Of a stretch of 21,002 nt of DNA, positions 1 to 7,288 are shown piece after piece. This DNA is from an uncultured Planctomycetota bacterium (GTDB lineage Bacteria > Planctomycetota > SZUA-567 > JAFGNG01), in contig CAMZKK010000191.1 in assembly GCA_947311175.1 (NCBI GenBank), positions 1-21,002 of the forward strand. Direction: 5' to 3'. The notes beneath the pieces are model-generated. The model was given only the letters and a program-made list of their open reading frames with translations. It did no database searches and had not been told where the DNA came from. Numbering within the stretch: position 1 is the stretch's first letter; each line of letters starts with the position of its first letter. The translations under genes were made by a program, and so were the position numbers.

Positions 1-22
1 ACCACAAAGATGAAGGAGCAAA

Positions 23-1781
23 ATGAAGACTTTTGCACGAATGATACTACTGGTAAAAAAATACCCGACACGACTTTTTGCACTTTTTGCTGTTGGGATA
101 TTGTATGGGGCATTTAACAGTTCCTTGGTTCTTGTTATCAAATTTCTCACCCATATTCTTGAAAAAAAAAACCACACCTGCTTGGACGGAAGAGTGGCTT
201 GGCAATGTAAGCGTTTCCGTTGCCCTAGGAATTTGCACCATTGCAATCGGCGGCACATTACTCCTTGGCAAATGCACAACCGGTTACTTAAGAAGATATC
301 TACGTTCATGGCTAAGTCGAAAAATTGTTATCGATACCCAGCACAACATCTCAAAACATTTACTATCTATGGATATGGGATTTTTTCAAAGCAGAAAAAG
401 CGGAGAGCTTCTTAGTAGAATGACAAATGATATGCGAATGTTGAGTAGAACCGTATCGATGCTCGGTATTATTATCACCGAACCATTTGCAATTATTTTT
501 GGGGTGGCATGGATTTTTTACCTAAATTGGCAACTTGCCCTGATTAGCTTCCTTGCCCTTCCTCTTGCTGGAATTGTAATCTCCCACCTTTCTCGTAAAA
601 TGAGAAAAGCGGCAAAAAAGGCGTTTGAACACCTTGCAGATGCCACCACCGCAATGGTTCAATTTATGGATGGAATAAAAACTGTAAAATCCTTTATGCG
701 TGAACATTATGAGCTAAGTAGATTTACCAAAATTTTACAAAATCTATTTAATGTTGGAATGAAGGGAGCAAGGGCAAGGGCAAGAGTTCGCCCATTAGTT
801 GAACTACTTGCCGGAACCGGAGCAATGATTATTCTGTTTGTTGGCGGAAGATGGGTGCTAATGGGAAAAATGCGATTTGAAGATTTGATGGCATTTTATG
901 GTTCACTCGGACTGATGTATCAACCGGCAAAAAGCCTGTCTAATGCAAACAGTGAGGCACAAGAGTGCCTACCGGCAGCGGAACGAGTCTTCGAAATCTT
1001 TGACGCAAAGCCAGAAGTCACAGACAGTAAAGATGCCATTGAGATTGATAAGTTCGCCGAGAAAATTGAATTCAAAAACATTAAATTTTCCTACAACGGA
1101 ATAGATGATGTCATCAACAACATCAATCTAACCATCAATGCCGGTGACTTGGTTGCCCTCGTTGGACCTAGTGGAGCCGGCAAATCAACCATTGCAGATT
1201 TATTAGCAAGATTTTATGACCCTCAAGCAGGAAGTATAACCATTGACGGCATTGACCTTAAAAAAATAAAAATAAATTCTCTGCTATCACAAATTGCCAT
1301 CGTCAGTCAAGAACCGTTTTTGTTTCACGACACAATAGAAAACAATATCAAATATGCACGCCCCGAAGCAACCGAAAATGAGATTATTGAGGCAGCAAAG
1401 GCAGCATCAATCCATGAGGAAATATTAAGTCTCCCTCAAGGATATAAAACAGTTGTCGGCGATAGAGGCTCAATGCTAAGCGGTGGACAAAGACAAAGAG
1501 TGTGTATTGCAAGAGCAATCCTTAAAAACTCCCCAATCCTCATCCTTGATGAAGCAACCAGCTCACTTGATACTGAAAATGAAAAATTGGTACAAAACGC
1601 CCTTCATCACCTAATGGAAAATCGAACATCATTAGTAATAGCACACCGCCTTTCAACCATTCGCCATGCTGACAAAGTAATTGTATTGGACAATGGCAAT
1701 ATCACAGCCGAAGGCTCTCACGATAAACTGATTGAAGAAAAAGGAACCTACGCCCAGCTTTGGGCATTACAGACAGGATAA
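23..1781 (+). CDS. MsbA-like ABC exporter (fused TMD-NBD), frameshifted at an A10 run
   Basis: Half-size ABC exporter: an N-terminal six-helix membrane domain fused to an ATPase, acting as a dimer in the inner membrane. The family moves lipids, lipid A-linked glycans or drugs. The frame opened by ATG at 23 has a good site (AAGGAG at 13-18) and a normal exporter N-terminus, but runs out of phase at ten A (162-171). The rest of the protein lies in the +1 frame to TAA at 1779-1781. Removing one A gives 585 residues, normal for the family. In that numbering Walker A (GPSGAGKST) is at 381-389, the signature LSGGQ at 485-489, Walker B Asp/Glu at 509-510 and the switch His at 541. The downstream frame alone would start at TTG 78 without a ribosome site and lack a proper first helix, so I reject that start. 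A glycosyltransferase follows 74 bases downstream, which hints at an envelope-glycan substrate. The shift could be an assembly error, a mutation or polymerase slippage. Confidence 0.9.
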
Positions 1782-1800
1782 TTCTAAATCTCACAATCGG

Positions 1801-1830
1801 AATTAACAATTAACAATTAACAATTAAGGA
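1801..1830. repeat. AATTAAC heptamer array (dispersed repeat family A)
   Basis: Three and a half head-to-tail copies of a 7-base unit (AATTAAC) sit between the exporter and the glycosyltransferase. The following stretch (about 1829-1852, GAAGCTCTACGAGCGATATT) matches 6788-6809 closely. The same array recurs near 4084-4102, 6857-6883, 9801-9834 and 9961-9997, so it is a dispersed intergenic family. The glycosyltransferase start codon lies just after it. Confidence 0.75.
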
Positions 1831-1855
1831 AGCTCTACGAGCGATATTTAATAAA

Positions 1856-2980
1856 ATGAATAATGAACAGAACAAAAAAACAACCATCCTCCACCTCTGT
1901 TCAATAAAAGGGCGTGGTGGAACCGGATATATGGCAAGCAGACTATGTAAATTCATTGCAGAAAAAGGAATGAAAGTAATTGTTGGCTGCTGCAAGGGAA
2001 GTAAGGTTGAAGAAAGAGCAATCAAGAATAAACTTGAACTTCTAAGCGGACTTAAATTGAGACGAGGGTTTCATCCCATTAGCCTGTTAAACGATATTAT
2101 TAAGATACGAAGATGTATTGCCGAAAATAGTATTAATATTATCCACACTTGGCATTCGATTGAATACTGGACCGCTGCAATTGCGACAATCGGAACCACC
2201 GTAAAACTTGCTCGCACTCGTGGGCTAGTAACCCCATTTAAGAACAACTTGGTAAATAGGTTCATCCACAACAAAACCGCAATTCTCCATGTTACCTGTA
2301 AAAAGATAGAAGACAACTACCGACAAGCCGGCTTTAAGATGGACAATATAAAACTAATCCACGACGGAGTTGATATTAAAAAATTTAATCCCCAAACAAA
2401 ACCAAAAAACATTCGCTCTGAAATAAATATTTCAAACGAAGGATTACTCTTTGCTGTCATTGGCAGATTAGAGCCGGTTAAGGGGCACAAACACCTCTTG
2501 AAGGCATTAGAAATAATAATGGACAAAGGTTATAACTTTAATGTAGTCATTGCTGGTGATGGCTCACTACACAACAAATTACAATCAAAGATAAGAAGCT
2601 CGAAATTAAATTCTCGAGTTCATCTTCTAGGAGTCAGAAACGATATCCCTGAAATCCTCACCGCTTGCGATGTATTTATCTTGAGTAGTATAGGCTCTGA
2701 AGGTTCAAGCAGAGGTACGCAAGAGGCAATGGCAAGCGGACTGCCCTGCCTAACCACTAATGTTGGAATGCTACCTGATATAATAAAAAATGGAGAAAAC
2801 GGCTACACCGTCCAACCCAAAAAACCAACAGAAATGGCTGAAAAATTAGAATTAATAATCAAGGATTCTGCCACAATAAAGACAATGGGAGAGGTATCCA
2901 GAAAAATGGCAGAAGATACCTATTCAGAAGATATCTTTGCAGAAAAAATTGTCGAAGAATATAAAAAGCAATTAACCTAA
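1856..2980 (+). CDS. GT4-family (GT-B fold) glycosyltransferase
   Basis: Retaining glycosyltransferase that moves a sugar from a nucleotide-sugar to an acceptor, probably on the cytoplasmic side of the membrane for lipopolysaccharide or polysaccharide assembly. The 374 residues have the family's usual size. The N-terminal Rossmann half (about 9-175) carries a glycine-rich loop (GRGGTGY, 19-25). The C-terminal half opens with GRLEPVKGH (203-211) and AGDG (233-236) and holds the E-x7-E pair Glu282/Glu290 typical of GT4. ATG 1856 is the only workable start before the first conserved strand, yet no Shine-Dalgarno precedes it and its leader is part of a dispersed repeat. The stop codon lies in another repeat (palindrome at 2976-3000). 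It follows the ABC exporter on the same strand and may be co-transcribed with it. The sugar and acceptor cannot be told. Confidence 0.9.
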   Translation: MNNEQNKKTTILHLCSIKGRGGTGYMASRLCKFIAEKGMKVIVGCCKGSKVEERAIKNKLELLSGLKLRRGFHPISLLNDIIKIRRCIAENSINIIHTWHSIEYWTAAIATIGTTVKLARTRGLVTPFKNNLVNRFIHNKTAILHVTCKKIEDNYRQAGFKMDNIKLIHDGVDIKKFNPQTKPKNIRSEINISNEGLLFAVIGRLEPVKGHKHLLKALEIIMDKGYNFNVVIAGDGSLHNKLQSKIRSSKLNSRVHLLGVRNDIPEILTACDVFILSSIGSEGSSRGTQEAMASGLPCLTTNVGMLPDIIKNGENGYTVQPKKPTEMAEKLELIIKDSATIKTMGEVSRKMAEDTYSEDIFAEKIVEEYKKQLT

Positions 2981-3000
2981 ATTCCGCAGTTGAAATTTGG
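2976..3000. repeat. CCTAAATTCCGCA palindrome, degenerate copy
   Basis: The bases CCTAAATTCCGCAGTTGA followed by AATTTGG match the reverse complement of the palindrome at 13627-13657, apart from one base change near each end and the loss of about five bases of the right arm. The TAA inside it is the stop codon of the glycosyltransferase. It also lies in the convergent gap before the Rpn gene, but its decayed arms make it a poor terminator. Confidence 0.55.
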
Positions 3001-3008
3001 ATTTATTT

Positions 3009-3884
3009 TTATTCACGAAGTTTTTCTATTGCATCAATGGGCATCCCGGTAAGTTCAGAGATATCTGAATTACTATCGCCCCTAATAATCATTTTTGCGG
3101 CAATGTTTAGATTAGTTTTATTTTCACCTTGTTCAATTCCTTGCTTAATTCCCTGTTTTACTCCTTGCTCATAGCCTAATCTAGTGCCTTTGACTACGCT
3201 GGATTTTTGGAGGTAGATAAAATCATGACGCTTGTGTTGTACTTCAAGCTCCTCGGTAGTCATACCTGCTTCATTTATTATTTCAAATGCTTTTTTTAAT
3301 TCATTACCCATTATTTCCGGAATGTATTCCAGACTACCTGCATTTTTTAGAAAATATATCCATTTGTCGGTTATGTTTTCTAATTGAGATAAATCTTTTG
3401 TGAATTTTGGTAACTCCACAAACACAAGTTCGATATCATTGGTATATTCAATTAGTTTCTCTTTTTCTAACAATTTAAAACTATTAATCACTTTTTCTGT
3501 ATCTGGAAACATATCAAAATCGACAATCGTCAACGCAATCACCGGGTTCAATAAACTATAATCATCACCCTTTACTAATTGCACTGAATACTGCTTTGCT
3601 GCATTATATAAGACTCGTTTCTCAAATGACTCGACATTCAATACCTGCATCTCTATTATGACTGTGGTTTTGTCTTCCAGCGTTGCCTTAACATCAACAT
3701 AAGTATCCTTCATCCCCTTTATCTTTGGGATTGAATAAGGGTCAACAATCGTCAATGATTCTATCTTTGATTCCTTTGGAAAAGAAATCAAAGAATTTAA
3801 AAAACTAATAAGTATTGGTACTGACTGCTCTGAACCAAAAACCTTTTTGAACGCATAGTCTGTCTTTACATCTAAAAATCTCAT
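3009..3884 (-). CDS. Rpn family / PD-(D/E)XK nuclease transposase-like protein
   Basis: Member of the recombination-promoting nuclease (Rpn, PDDEXK_2 'transposase') family. Characterised relatives are DNA endonucleases that raise RecA-independent recombination; relatives often occur in many copies per genome. The N-terminus has the family hallmark DYAFKKVFG (9-17). The nuclease core shows Asp64 and the E-x-Q pair Glu78/Gln80 (IIEMQ), where many nucleases have E-x-K. The C-terminal part has four tandem GxxQ units (237-252), the low-complexity tail common in this family, followed by a short helical end. The 291-residue length is normal. ATG 3884 has a good site (AGGAAGA about 5 bases upstream). 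It is a single gene on the strand opposite its left neighbour, with no terminal inverted repeats visible, so nothing shows that it moves as a unit here. Confidence 0.88.
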   Translation of the reverse strand: MRFLDVKTDYAFKKVFGSEQSVPILISFLNSLISFPKESKIESLTIVDPYSIPKIKGMKDTYVDVKATLEDKTTVIIEMQVLNVESFEKRVLYNAAKQYSVQLVKGDDYSLLNPVIALTIVDFDMFPDTEKVINSFKLLEKEKLIEYTNDIELVFVELPKFTKDLSQLENITDKWIYFLKNAGSLEYIPEIMGNELKKAFEIINEAGMTTEELEVQHKRHDFIYLQKSSVVKGTRLGYEQGVKQGIKQGIEQGENKTNLNIAAKMIIRGDSNSDISELTGMPIDAIEKLRE

Positions 3885-4083
3885 CTGTCTTCCTGATAAA
3901 AAAGGTAAAAGGGATATCTTGTTTTTTAGTAATTCTGCGAGCGATTAAAACATCAAATCCACCAGAATAGAAAGCATTCACTTTGACATAATTTCATCCT
4001 AACAAAAGCCGTGGCATCGTCATGTGAAATCACAATAAACCTAATTTTCTCAGTTGGGATTTAGAGTTAAAAAGCACACGCTT

Positions 4084-4102
4084 GTTCATTGTTAATTGTT
4101 CA
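4084..4102. repeat. AATTAAC-family fragment downstream of yidC
   Basis: A short match to repeat family A, read here as TTGTTCATTGTTAATTGTTC, 14 bases beyond the yidC stop codon. The rest of the 231-base gap (3885-4115) between the Rpn gene and yidC shows no open frame, RNA gene or convincing terminator. Confidence 0.5.
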
Positions 4103-4115
4103 TCGACTATTGCAG

Positions 4116-6068
4116 TTATTTCTTTTTAAAACCTTCACCTGCGACTGCCATGGTTTTGCCTTCAGCGTTTTTTGTTGGAGTGTCGCCGTCCAGTTTCTTT
4201 CTGATAAACCAGTGTTCTACGAGGGTGTAGCCGGCTGAGATGGTAAAGTATAGCACCAATCCTGATGGCATTGAATAAAAGATAAACATAAAGAACAACG
4301 GCATGATTTTCATCATTGATTGCTGTTGAGACACTTGCGGGTCATCGCTCTTAGGTGTCATACTTTGCTGAACCAATTGTAGTCCGGCATAAATAATTGG
4401 GAGTAGATTTAGATACGAGCCAATAAAAGGGATACTAAATCCAAAATTTAAAAGTTTTTCAGGCTGAGATAAATCATCAATCCACCCTGGAATAAATGTC
4501 GCTTGACGAATCACAAAAGTCCGAGAGAAAACGCCAAACAAAGAGATAAAAATCGGAATTTGAATCAACATAGGAAAACAAGAGCCCATCTGTGAAACCC
4601 CATGTTCACGCCAAAGCTTCATTGTCTCTTCTTGCACCTTCTTAGGATTATCTTTATGCTGAGCCTTTAATTTTTTTAACATTGGTTGTAGCTTTTGCAT
4701 CTTATGGCCACTTGCAAGTGATTTTTTGGTTAAGCCATGAAGTAGAGTTTTTATGATTAAAGTCATCACAATAATTGCAAAACCATAATTTGGAATATAG
4801 GTTGCTATTAATTTCAAAAACTTAATCAATATTTTACTTATTGGCTCAAAGAACCCCACATACGAATAGCTTACGACATTATTGTAAGCAGGTTGAAAGG
4901 CAAGAAAATCTTCATCAGCAGGACCGCCATAAAAAGAAAACTTTATTTCTCTTGTGGACTGAGGCCTGATAGAAAACTCAGAACTTTCTCTTGAACTCCA
5001 ATTGATTTTTGCGCTATATGGCTGAGATTTAATGAAGCCCAAAAGCCCATTATCTCTAGCGTATGATGTCTTTTTAGGATCAAGAGATATGCTTTGTTCG
5101 GTTATCTCTTTTGATATATTAAAGTCTTCAATATTGAGGATTGCGGTAAAAAATCGTCCTTTCATTCCGACCCAATCGATATTACTCTTGGTAAGTTTAA
5201 TTGCCGGCTCGTTTACTCCGTCTTCTTTGTTTTCAATTTGTTTCTTTGAGATTGCAGAAAATGCTGTTGATGTCACCATGTCTGCATCTTTGTTTGCACC
5301 ATCTCTGCCGACAATAACTTGACAAAGCCCGTATCGACTGTCTGTGTCGTCAGGGATAAAGCCAGAAAGAGCGGTAATTTCCCAAGTAAATGGTCTAATG
5401 TTTTTAGTAATGTTTTTGACAATAATATTAACAGTAAAGCCAAATTGTAAATCTTTTTTATTAGTAACGGTTGGCTCTTCCTCAGCAAAGGTAAAAATTT
5501 TGGTTACTTTCCAACCATTACGAATTGCCTCCATAATAAGTTGCCTAGCTCCGGTTTGTTCCGATGGCCTTTTTACTATTCGATACACCGCTGTTGCAAA
5601 GGAATTATCCTTACCAATTCGCTTGAGAATAATGCTTGCACTATTGTTTTCTATTTTATCTAACAGAGTTAATGGGGTTTTACGTTTAGAGGTTCGATGG
5701 TATCCATTAAGTGTGTATTTTTTTAAGGAAGCACCCTTATTGCTAAAGATTGCTTCAAACTCCTTGGTTCTAACAACAATATCCTCAACTTTAATTTTCT
5801 CTGTATTTTGAACCTTATTTGATACGATGTTTTGTATCTTTGAATAGCTTTTTGTTATCTCTTGTCCTGATACATTAGACACATCTTTTGTTTGAGAAAA
5901 ACCTGCTAATGGCTCGTTCAACGATTTTATTTTTTGTTGAGCTTGCTGATGCTGTTGTTTTTCTTTTCTTAGCCTCAATGCTTCGTCATATTTTTGTTGT
6001 TGAAAAAATATAATTACCATTGTTACAATCGCTGCTGCAAACAATGCAACCTTCTGTTTAGAATCCAT
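4116..6068 (-). CDS. yidC: Membrane protein insertase YidC
   Basis: Inner-membrane insertase and chaperone that places proteins in the membrane alone or with SecYEG. An N-terminal anchor (about 7-23) is followed by a Gln/Lys-rich linker, a large periplasmic beta domain (about 95-390), and the conserved five-helix core (about 405-625) with the cytoplasmic hairpin between helices (about 450-490). The periplasmic domain and 650-residue length are the Gram-negative form. The position of the hydrophilic-groove arginine of E. coli YidC is lysine here (Lys440, in TLIIKTLL). Two ATG codons stand side by side (6071 and 6068). AGGAG lies only two bases before the first and five before the second, so I choose 6068. 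The first overlaps the yidD stop codon as TAATG. It is the last gene of the rnpA-yidD-yidC block, so translation is probably coupled. Confidence 0.97.
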   Translation of the reverse strand: MDSKQKVALFAAAIVTMVIIFFQQQKYDEALRLRKEKQQHQQAQQKIKSLNEPLAGFSQTKDVSNVSGQEITKSYSKIQNIVSNKVQNTEKIKVEDIVVRTKEFEAIFSNKGASLKKYTLNGYHRTSKRKTPLTLLDKIENNSASIILKRIGKDNSFATAVYRIVKRPSEQTGARQLIMEAIRNGWKVTKIFTFAEEEPTVTNKKDLQFGFTVNIIVKNITKNIRPFTWEITALSGFIPDDTDSRYGLCQVIVGRDGANKDADMVTSTAFSAISKKQIENKEDGVNEPAIKLTKSNIDWVGMKGRFFTAILNIEDFNISKEITEQSISLDPKKTSYARDNGLLGFIKSQPYSAKINWSSRESSEFSIRPQSTREIKFSFYGGPADEDFLAFQPAYNNVVSYSYVGFFEPISKILIKFLKLIATYIPNYGFAIIVMTLIIKTLLHGLTKKSLASGHKMQKLQPMLKKLKAQHKDNPKKVQEETMKLWREHGVSQMGSCFPMLIQIPIFISLFGVFSRTFVIRQATFIPGWIDDLSQPEKLLNFGFSIPFIGSYLNLLPIIYAGLQLVQQSMTPKSDDPQVSQQQSMMKIMPLFFMFIFYSMPSGLVLYFTISAGYTLVEHWFIRKKLDGDTPTKNAEGKTMAVAGEGFKKK

Positions 6069-6070
6069 CA

Positions 6071-6328
6071 TTACTCCTGTTTTAAATATGTTGGTTTATC
6101 TGTTTGGTCTACCGGATCCCAGCCACCCGTCGAGAAAGGGTTGCATCGAATCAATCGCCAAATTCCTTTAAGTAATCCTTTAATTATTCCTTTTCTTTCA
6201 ATCGCTTGTTGCATATAAATACTACAAGTTGGTTCATAACGACACAATGGAGGTAAAAGAGGCGAAATAAATCTTTGATACCCCTTTAATATCGCAAGGA
6301 GCAATGATTTCACCATTTTCAATATCAT
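6071..6328 (-). CDS. yidD: Membrane protein insertion efficiency factor YidD
   Basis: Small membrane-associated helper that improves insertion of YidC clients. The 85 residues contain the family core [20 protein letters not shown] (16-35), then the second cysteine block, [13 protein letters not shown] (61-73). Cysteines of the CRYEPTCS and RCNP motifs are conserved. The ATG overlaps the rnpA stop codon by four bases (ATGA), and the stop overlaps the first possible yidC ATG, which fixes the gene order and supports one transcript. An internal ATG at 6316 would give the more typical N-terminus, but no ribosome site favours it. The function is well known from the family; the start is the only uncertainty. 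Confidence 0.96.
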   Translation of the reverse strand: MILKMVKSLLLAILKGYQRFISPLLPPLCRYEPTCSIYMQQAIERKGIIKGLLKGIWRLIRCNPFSTGGWDPVDQTDKPTYLKQE

Positions 6329-6669
6329 AACTCAGTCTCTGTTGCCTTTTCAATTGCTTTTTTAACATTTTTAACAAGCTCAACAAAAGGTATATCGGTC
6401 GCACGAGCTTGGGCAATAACAGCGATATTCGCCTTTGGCAACGCCTCAACCATTTCATTAACCGCTGCTCTCAACCTCCTCTTTATACGATTACGCTTAA
6501 CCGCATTGCCGGTTTTCTTAGGAGCAATAATTGCAACCTTTGGGTCTAACTCACCCGCAACAGCCTTAACCAGCACACATCCACACCTGCCAGCCTTACC
6601 TTTATTAAACAAAACGCCAATAGCCTTTTTGCTCTTTAGCCGATTAAACGTCTTTTTCACATCACTCAT
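6325..6669 (-). CDS. rnpA: Ribonuclease P protein component
   Basis: Protein subunit of RNase P, which with the catalytic RNA trims the 5' leader of tRNA precursors. The 114 residues have the family's usual length, an N-terminal [17 protein letters not shown] stretch, and the diagnostic RNR region [10 protein letters not shown] (58-67) that contacts the RNA. It overlaps yidD by four bases. In most bacteria rpmH (ribosomal protein L34) lies directly upstream; here the 5' side holds only AT-rich DNA and repeats, so rpmH is absent from this locus. ATG 6669 has no clear Shine-Dalgarno, but it starts right where the family alignment would. An AT-rich stretch (about 6680-6715) probably holds the promoter of the three-gene block; I cannot name its -35 and -10 boxes with confidence. 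Confidence 0.96.
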   Translation of the reverse strand: MSDVKKTFNRLKSKKAIGVLFNKGKAGRCGCVLVKAVAGELDPKVAIIAPKKTGNAVKRNRIKRRLRAAVNEMVEALPKANIAVIAQARATDIPFVELVKNVKKAIEKATETEL

Positions 6670-6748
6670 ATTATTTTATTCTTACTATATGACTACTATA
6701 ATTTTATATAAAAGATAAAAGGGTAGTTAAAATTGGCGGGATGTCAAA

Positions 6749-6883
6749 TTTAATTAACAAGGAACAAGGAATAATGAACAATGGAAGAAGCTCTAAGAAC
6801 GATATCTAATGAAATAAAAGCTCCTTTAGCGATAGCTAAAGCACCTTCATTTTTAATTGTCAATTTTTAATTGTTAATTAAAT
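6749..6883. repeat. Composite intergenic repeat with TTTAATTAACAA ends and a CTTTAGC hairpin
   Basis: A non-coding block upstream of rnpA. Its two ends are inverted copies of TTTAATTAACAA (left from 6749, right ending at 6883). Inside are a GAAGCTCTAAGAACGATATC stretch shared with 1829-1852 and a perfect hairpin CTTTAGC-GATA-GCTAAAG (6824-6841). The right 60 bases (6821-6882) match 9935-9995. The make-up resembles a miniature inverted-repeat element, but no target duplication is visible. Confidence 0.6.
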
Positions 6884-6904
6884 TCCGCACTAACTGCGGA
6901 ATTT
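6880..6904. repeat. CCTAAATTCCGCA palindrome, perfect copy
   Basis: Perfect 10-base stem AAATTCCGCA / TGCGGAATTT with a five-base loop, followed by more T on the + strand. It looks like a terminator, but no + strand gene precedes it. Related copies lie at 13627-13657 and 2976-3000, so I read it as a dispersed palindrome that might also stop transcription leaving tRNA-Ser(GGA). Confidence 0.7.
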
Positions 6905-6934
6905 TTGGTTAATGGCGGAGAGACAGGGATTCGA
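6901..6934. repeat. 34-bp direct repeat: duplicate of the tRNA-Ser(GGA) 3' end
   Basis: These 34 bases are identical to 7071-7104. The second copy holds the last 22 bases of tRNA-Ser (CCA, acceptor 3' strand, part of the T arm) plus 12 bases of downstream flank. A duplicated tRNA 3' end is the usual footprint of site-specific integration, though extension into the flank also fits a local duplication. The copies start 170 bases apart. Confidence 0.85.
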
Positions 6935-7070
6935 TTCCGCAGGCAGGATGCCGAAGGAAAGCGTAGCGTAGCGAAGTCCGAAGGATGATGCACAGGACGT
7001 GCATCACAACCCTGGGTCACCCAGGGTGAGACATGGCACAAAAAAGAATAATCTATTGCCTGTCCATGGT
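6935..7070. repeat. GC-rich double-hairpin segment between tRNA-Ser 3' end duplicates
   Basis: A 136-base segment richer in GC than its surroundings, with no plausible gene. It holds a short GCGTA/GCGAA tandem (6961-6975), two perfect 8-base hairpins (TGATGCAC / GTGCATCA at 6986-7006; ACCCTGGG / CCCAGGGT at 7009-7027), and then an AT-rich tail. The first part interrupts the tRNA-like sequence right after TTCGA, and ACCCTGGGT, the next bases of the real tRNA, reappears at 7009-7017. This may be a mobile repeat inserted into a tRNA-Ser fragment. Confidence 0.6.
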
Positions 7071-7104
7071 ATTTTTGGTTAATGGCGGAGAGACAGGGAT
7101 TCGA
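7071..7104. repeat. 34-bp direct repeat, second copy (in the tRNA-Ser gene)
   Basis: Exact partner of 6901-6934. Bases 7083-7104 form the 3' end of the intact tRNA-Ser(GGA); 7071-7082 are downstream flank. Confidence 0.85.
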
Positions 7105-7172
7105 ACCCTGGGTACCATCGCTGGCACACACGCTTTCCAAGCGTGCTCCTTCGACCACTCAGACATCTCTCC
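7083..7172 (-). tRNA. tRNA-Ser (anticodon GGA)
   Basis: A 90-base type II tRNA with encoded CCA. The acceptor stem starts GGAGAGA at 7172 and pairs with TCTCTCC before G-CCA. The anticodon stem CACGC/GCGTG encloses the loop TTGGAAA with anticodon GGA at 7138-7136, reading UCC and UCU. A long variable arm and the T loop TTCGAAT are present. The serS gene lies 1.4 kb away on the other strand. Confidence 0.97.
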
Positions 7173-7288
7173 TTTACTTATTTATTCAAGGGTTGATTTT
7201 TAACAAAAATAGGCTTTACTGTAAAGAAGTTTCTTTTATTATGGGTATTAAGAGAGTAACCATTTTTTTGTTTTAGAGAGATTATACA

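Noticed and set aside
78..160. Start of the ABC exporter at TTG 78
   Set aside because: No ribosome site and no proper first membrane helix; the frame from ATG 23 supplies both once the A10 shift is allowed.
1801..1830. CRISPR or origin-type iteron array
   Set aside because: Units are 7 bases with no spacers, only three and a half copies, and the same array recurs in other gaps with no replication gene nearby.
5344..5811. 155-codon plus-strand frame inside yidC
   Set aside because: Shadow of the yidC coding strand; no ribosome site, and yidC is unmistakable.
6880..6906. Intrinsic terminator on the + strand
   Set aside because: Hairpin and T run look right, but no + strand transcript enters it; similar hairpins elsewhere show it is a dispersed palindrome.
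6874..7158. 94-codon minus-strand frame across the tRNA-Ser region
   Set aside because: It is translated through the intact tRNA gene, both 34-bp repeats and the hairpin segment; it has no family resemblance.
7082..7276. 64-codon plus-strand frame antisense to tRNA-Ser
   Set aside because: The start lies in the tRNA complement (the familiar '[10 protein letters not shown]' type artefact); no ribosome site or homology.
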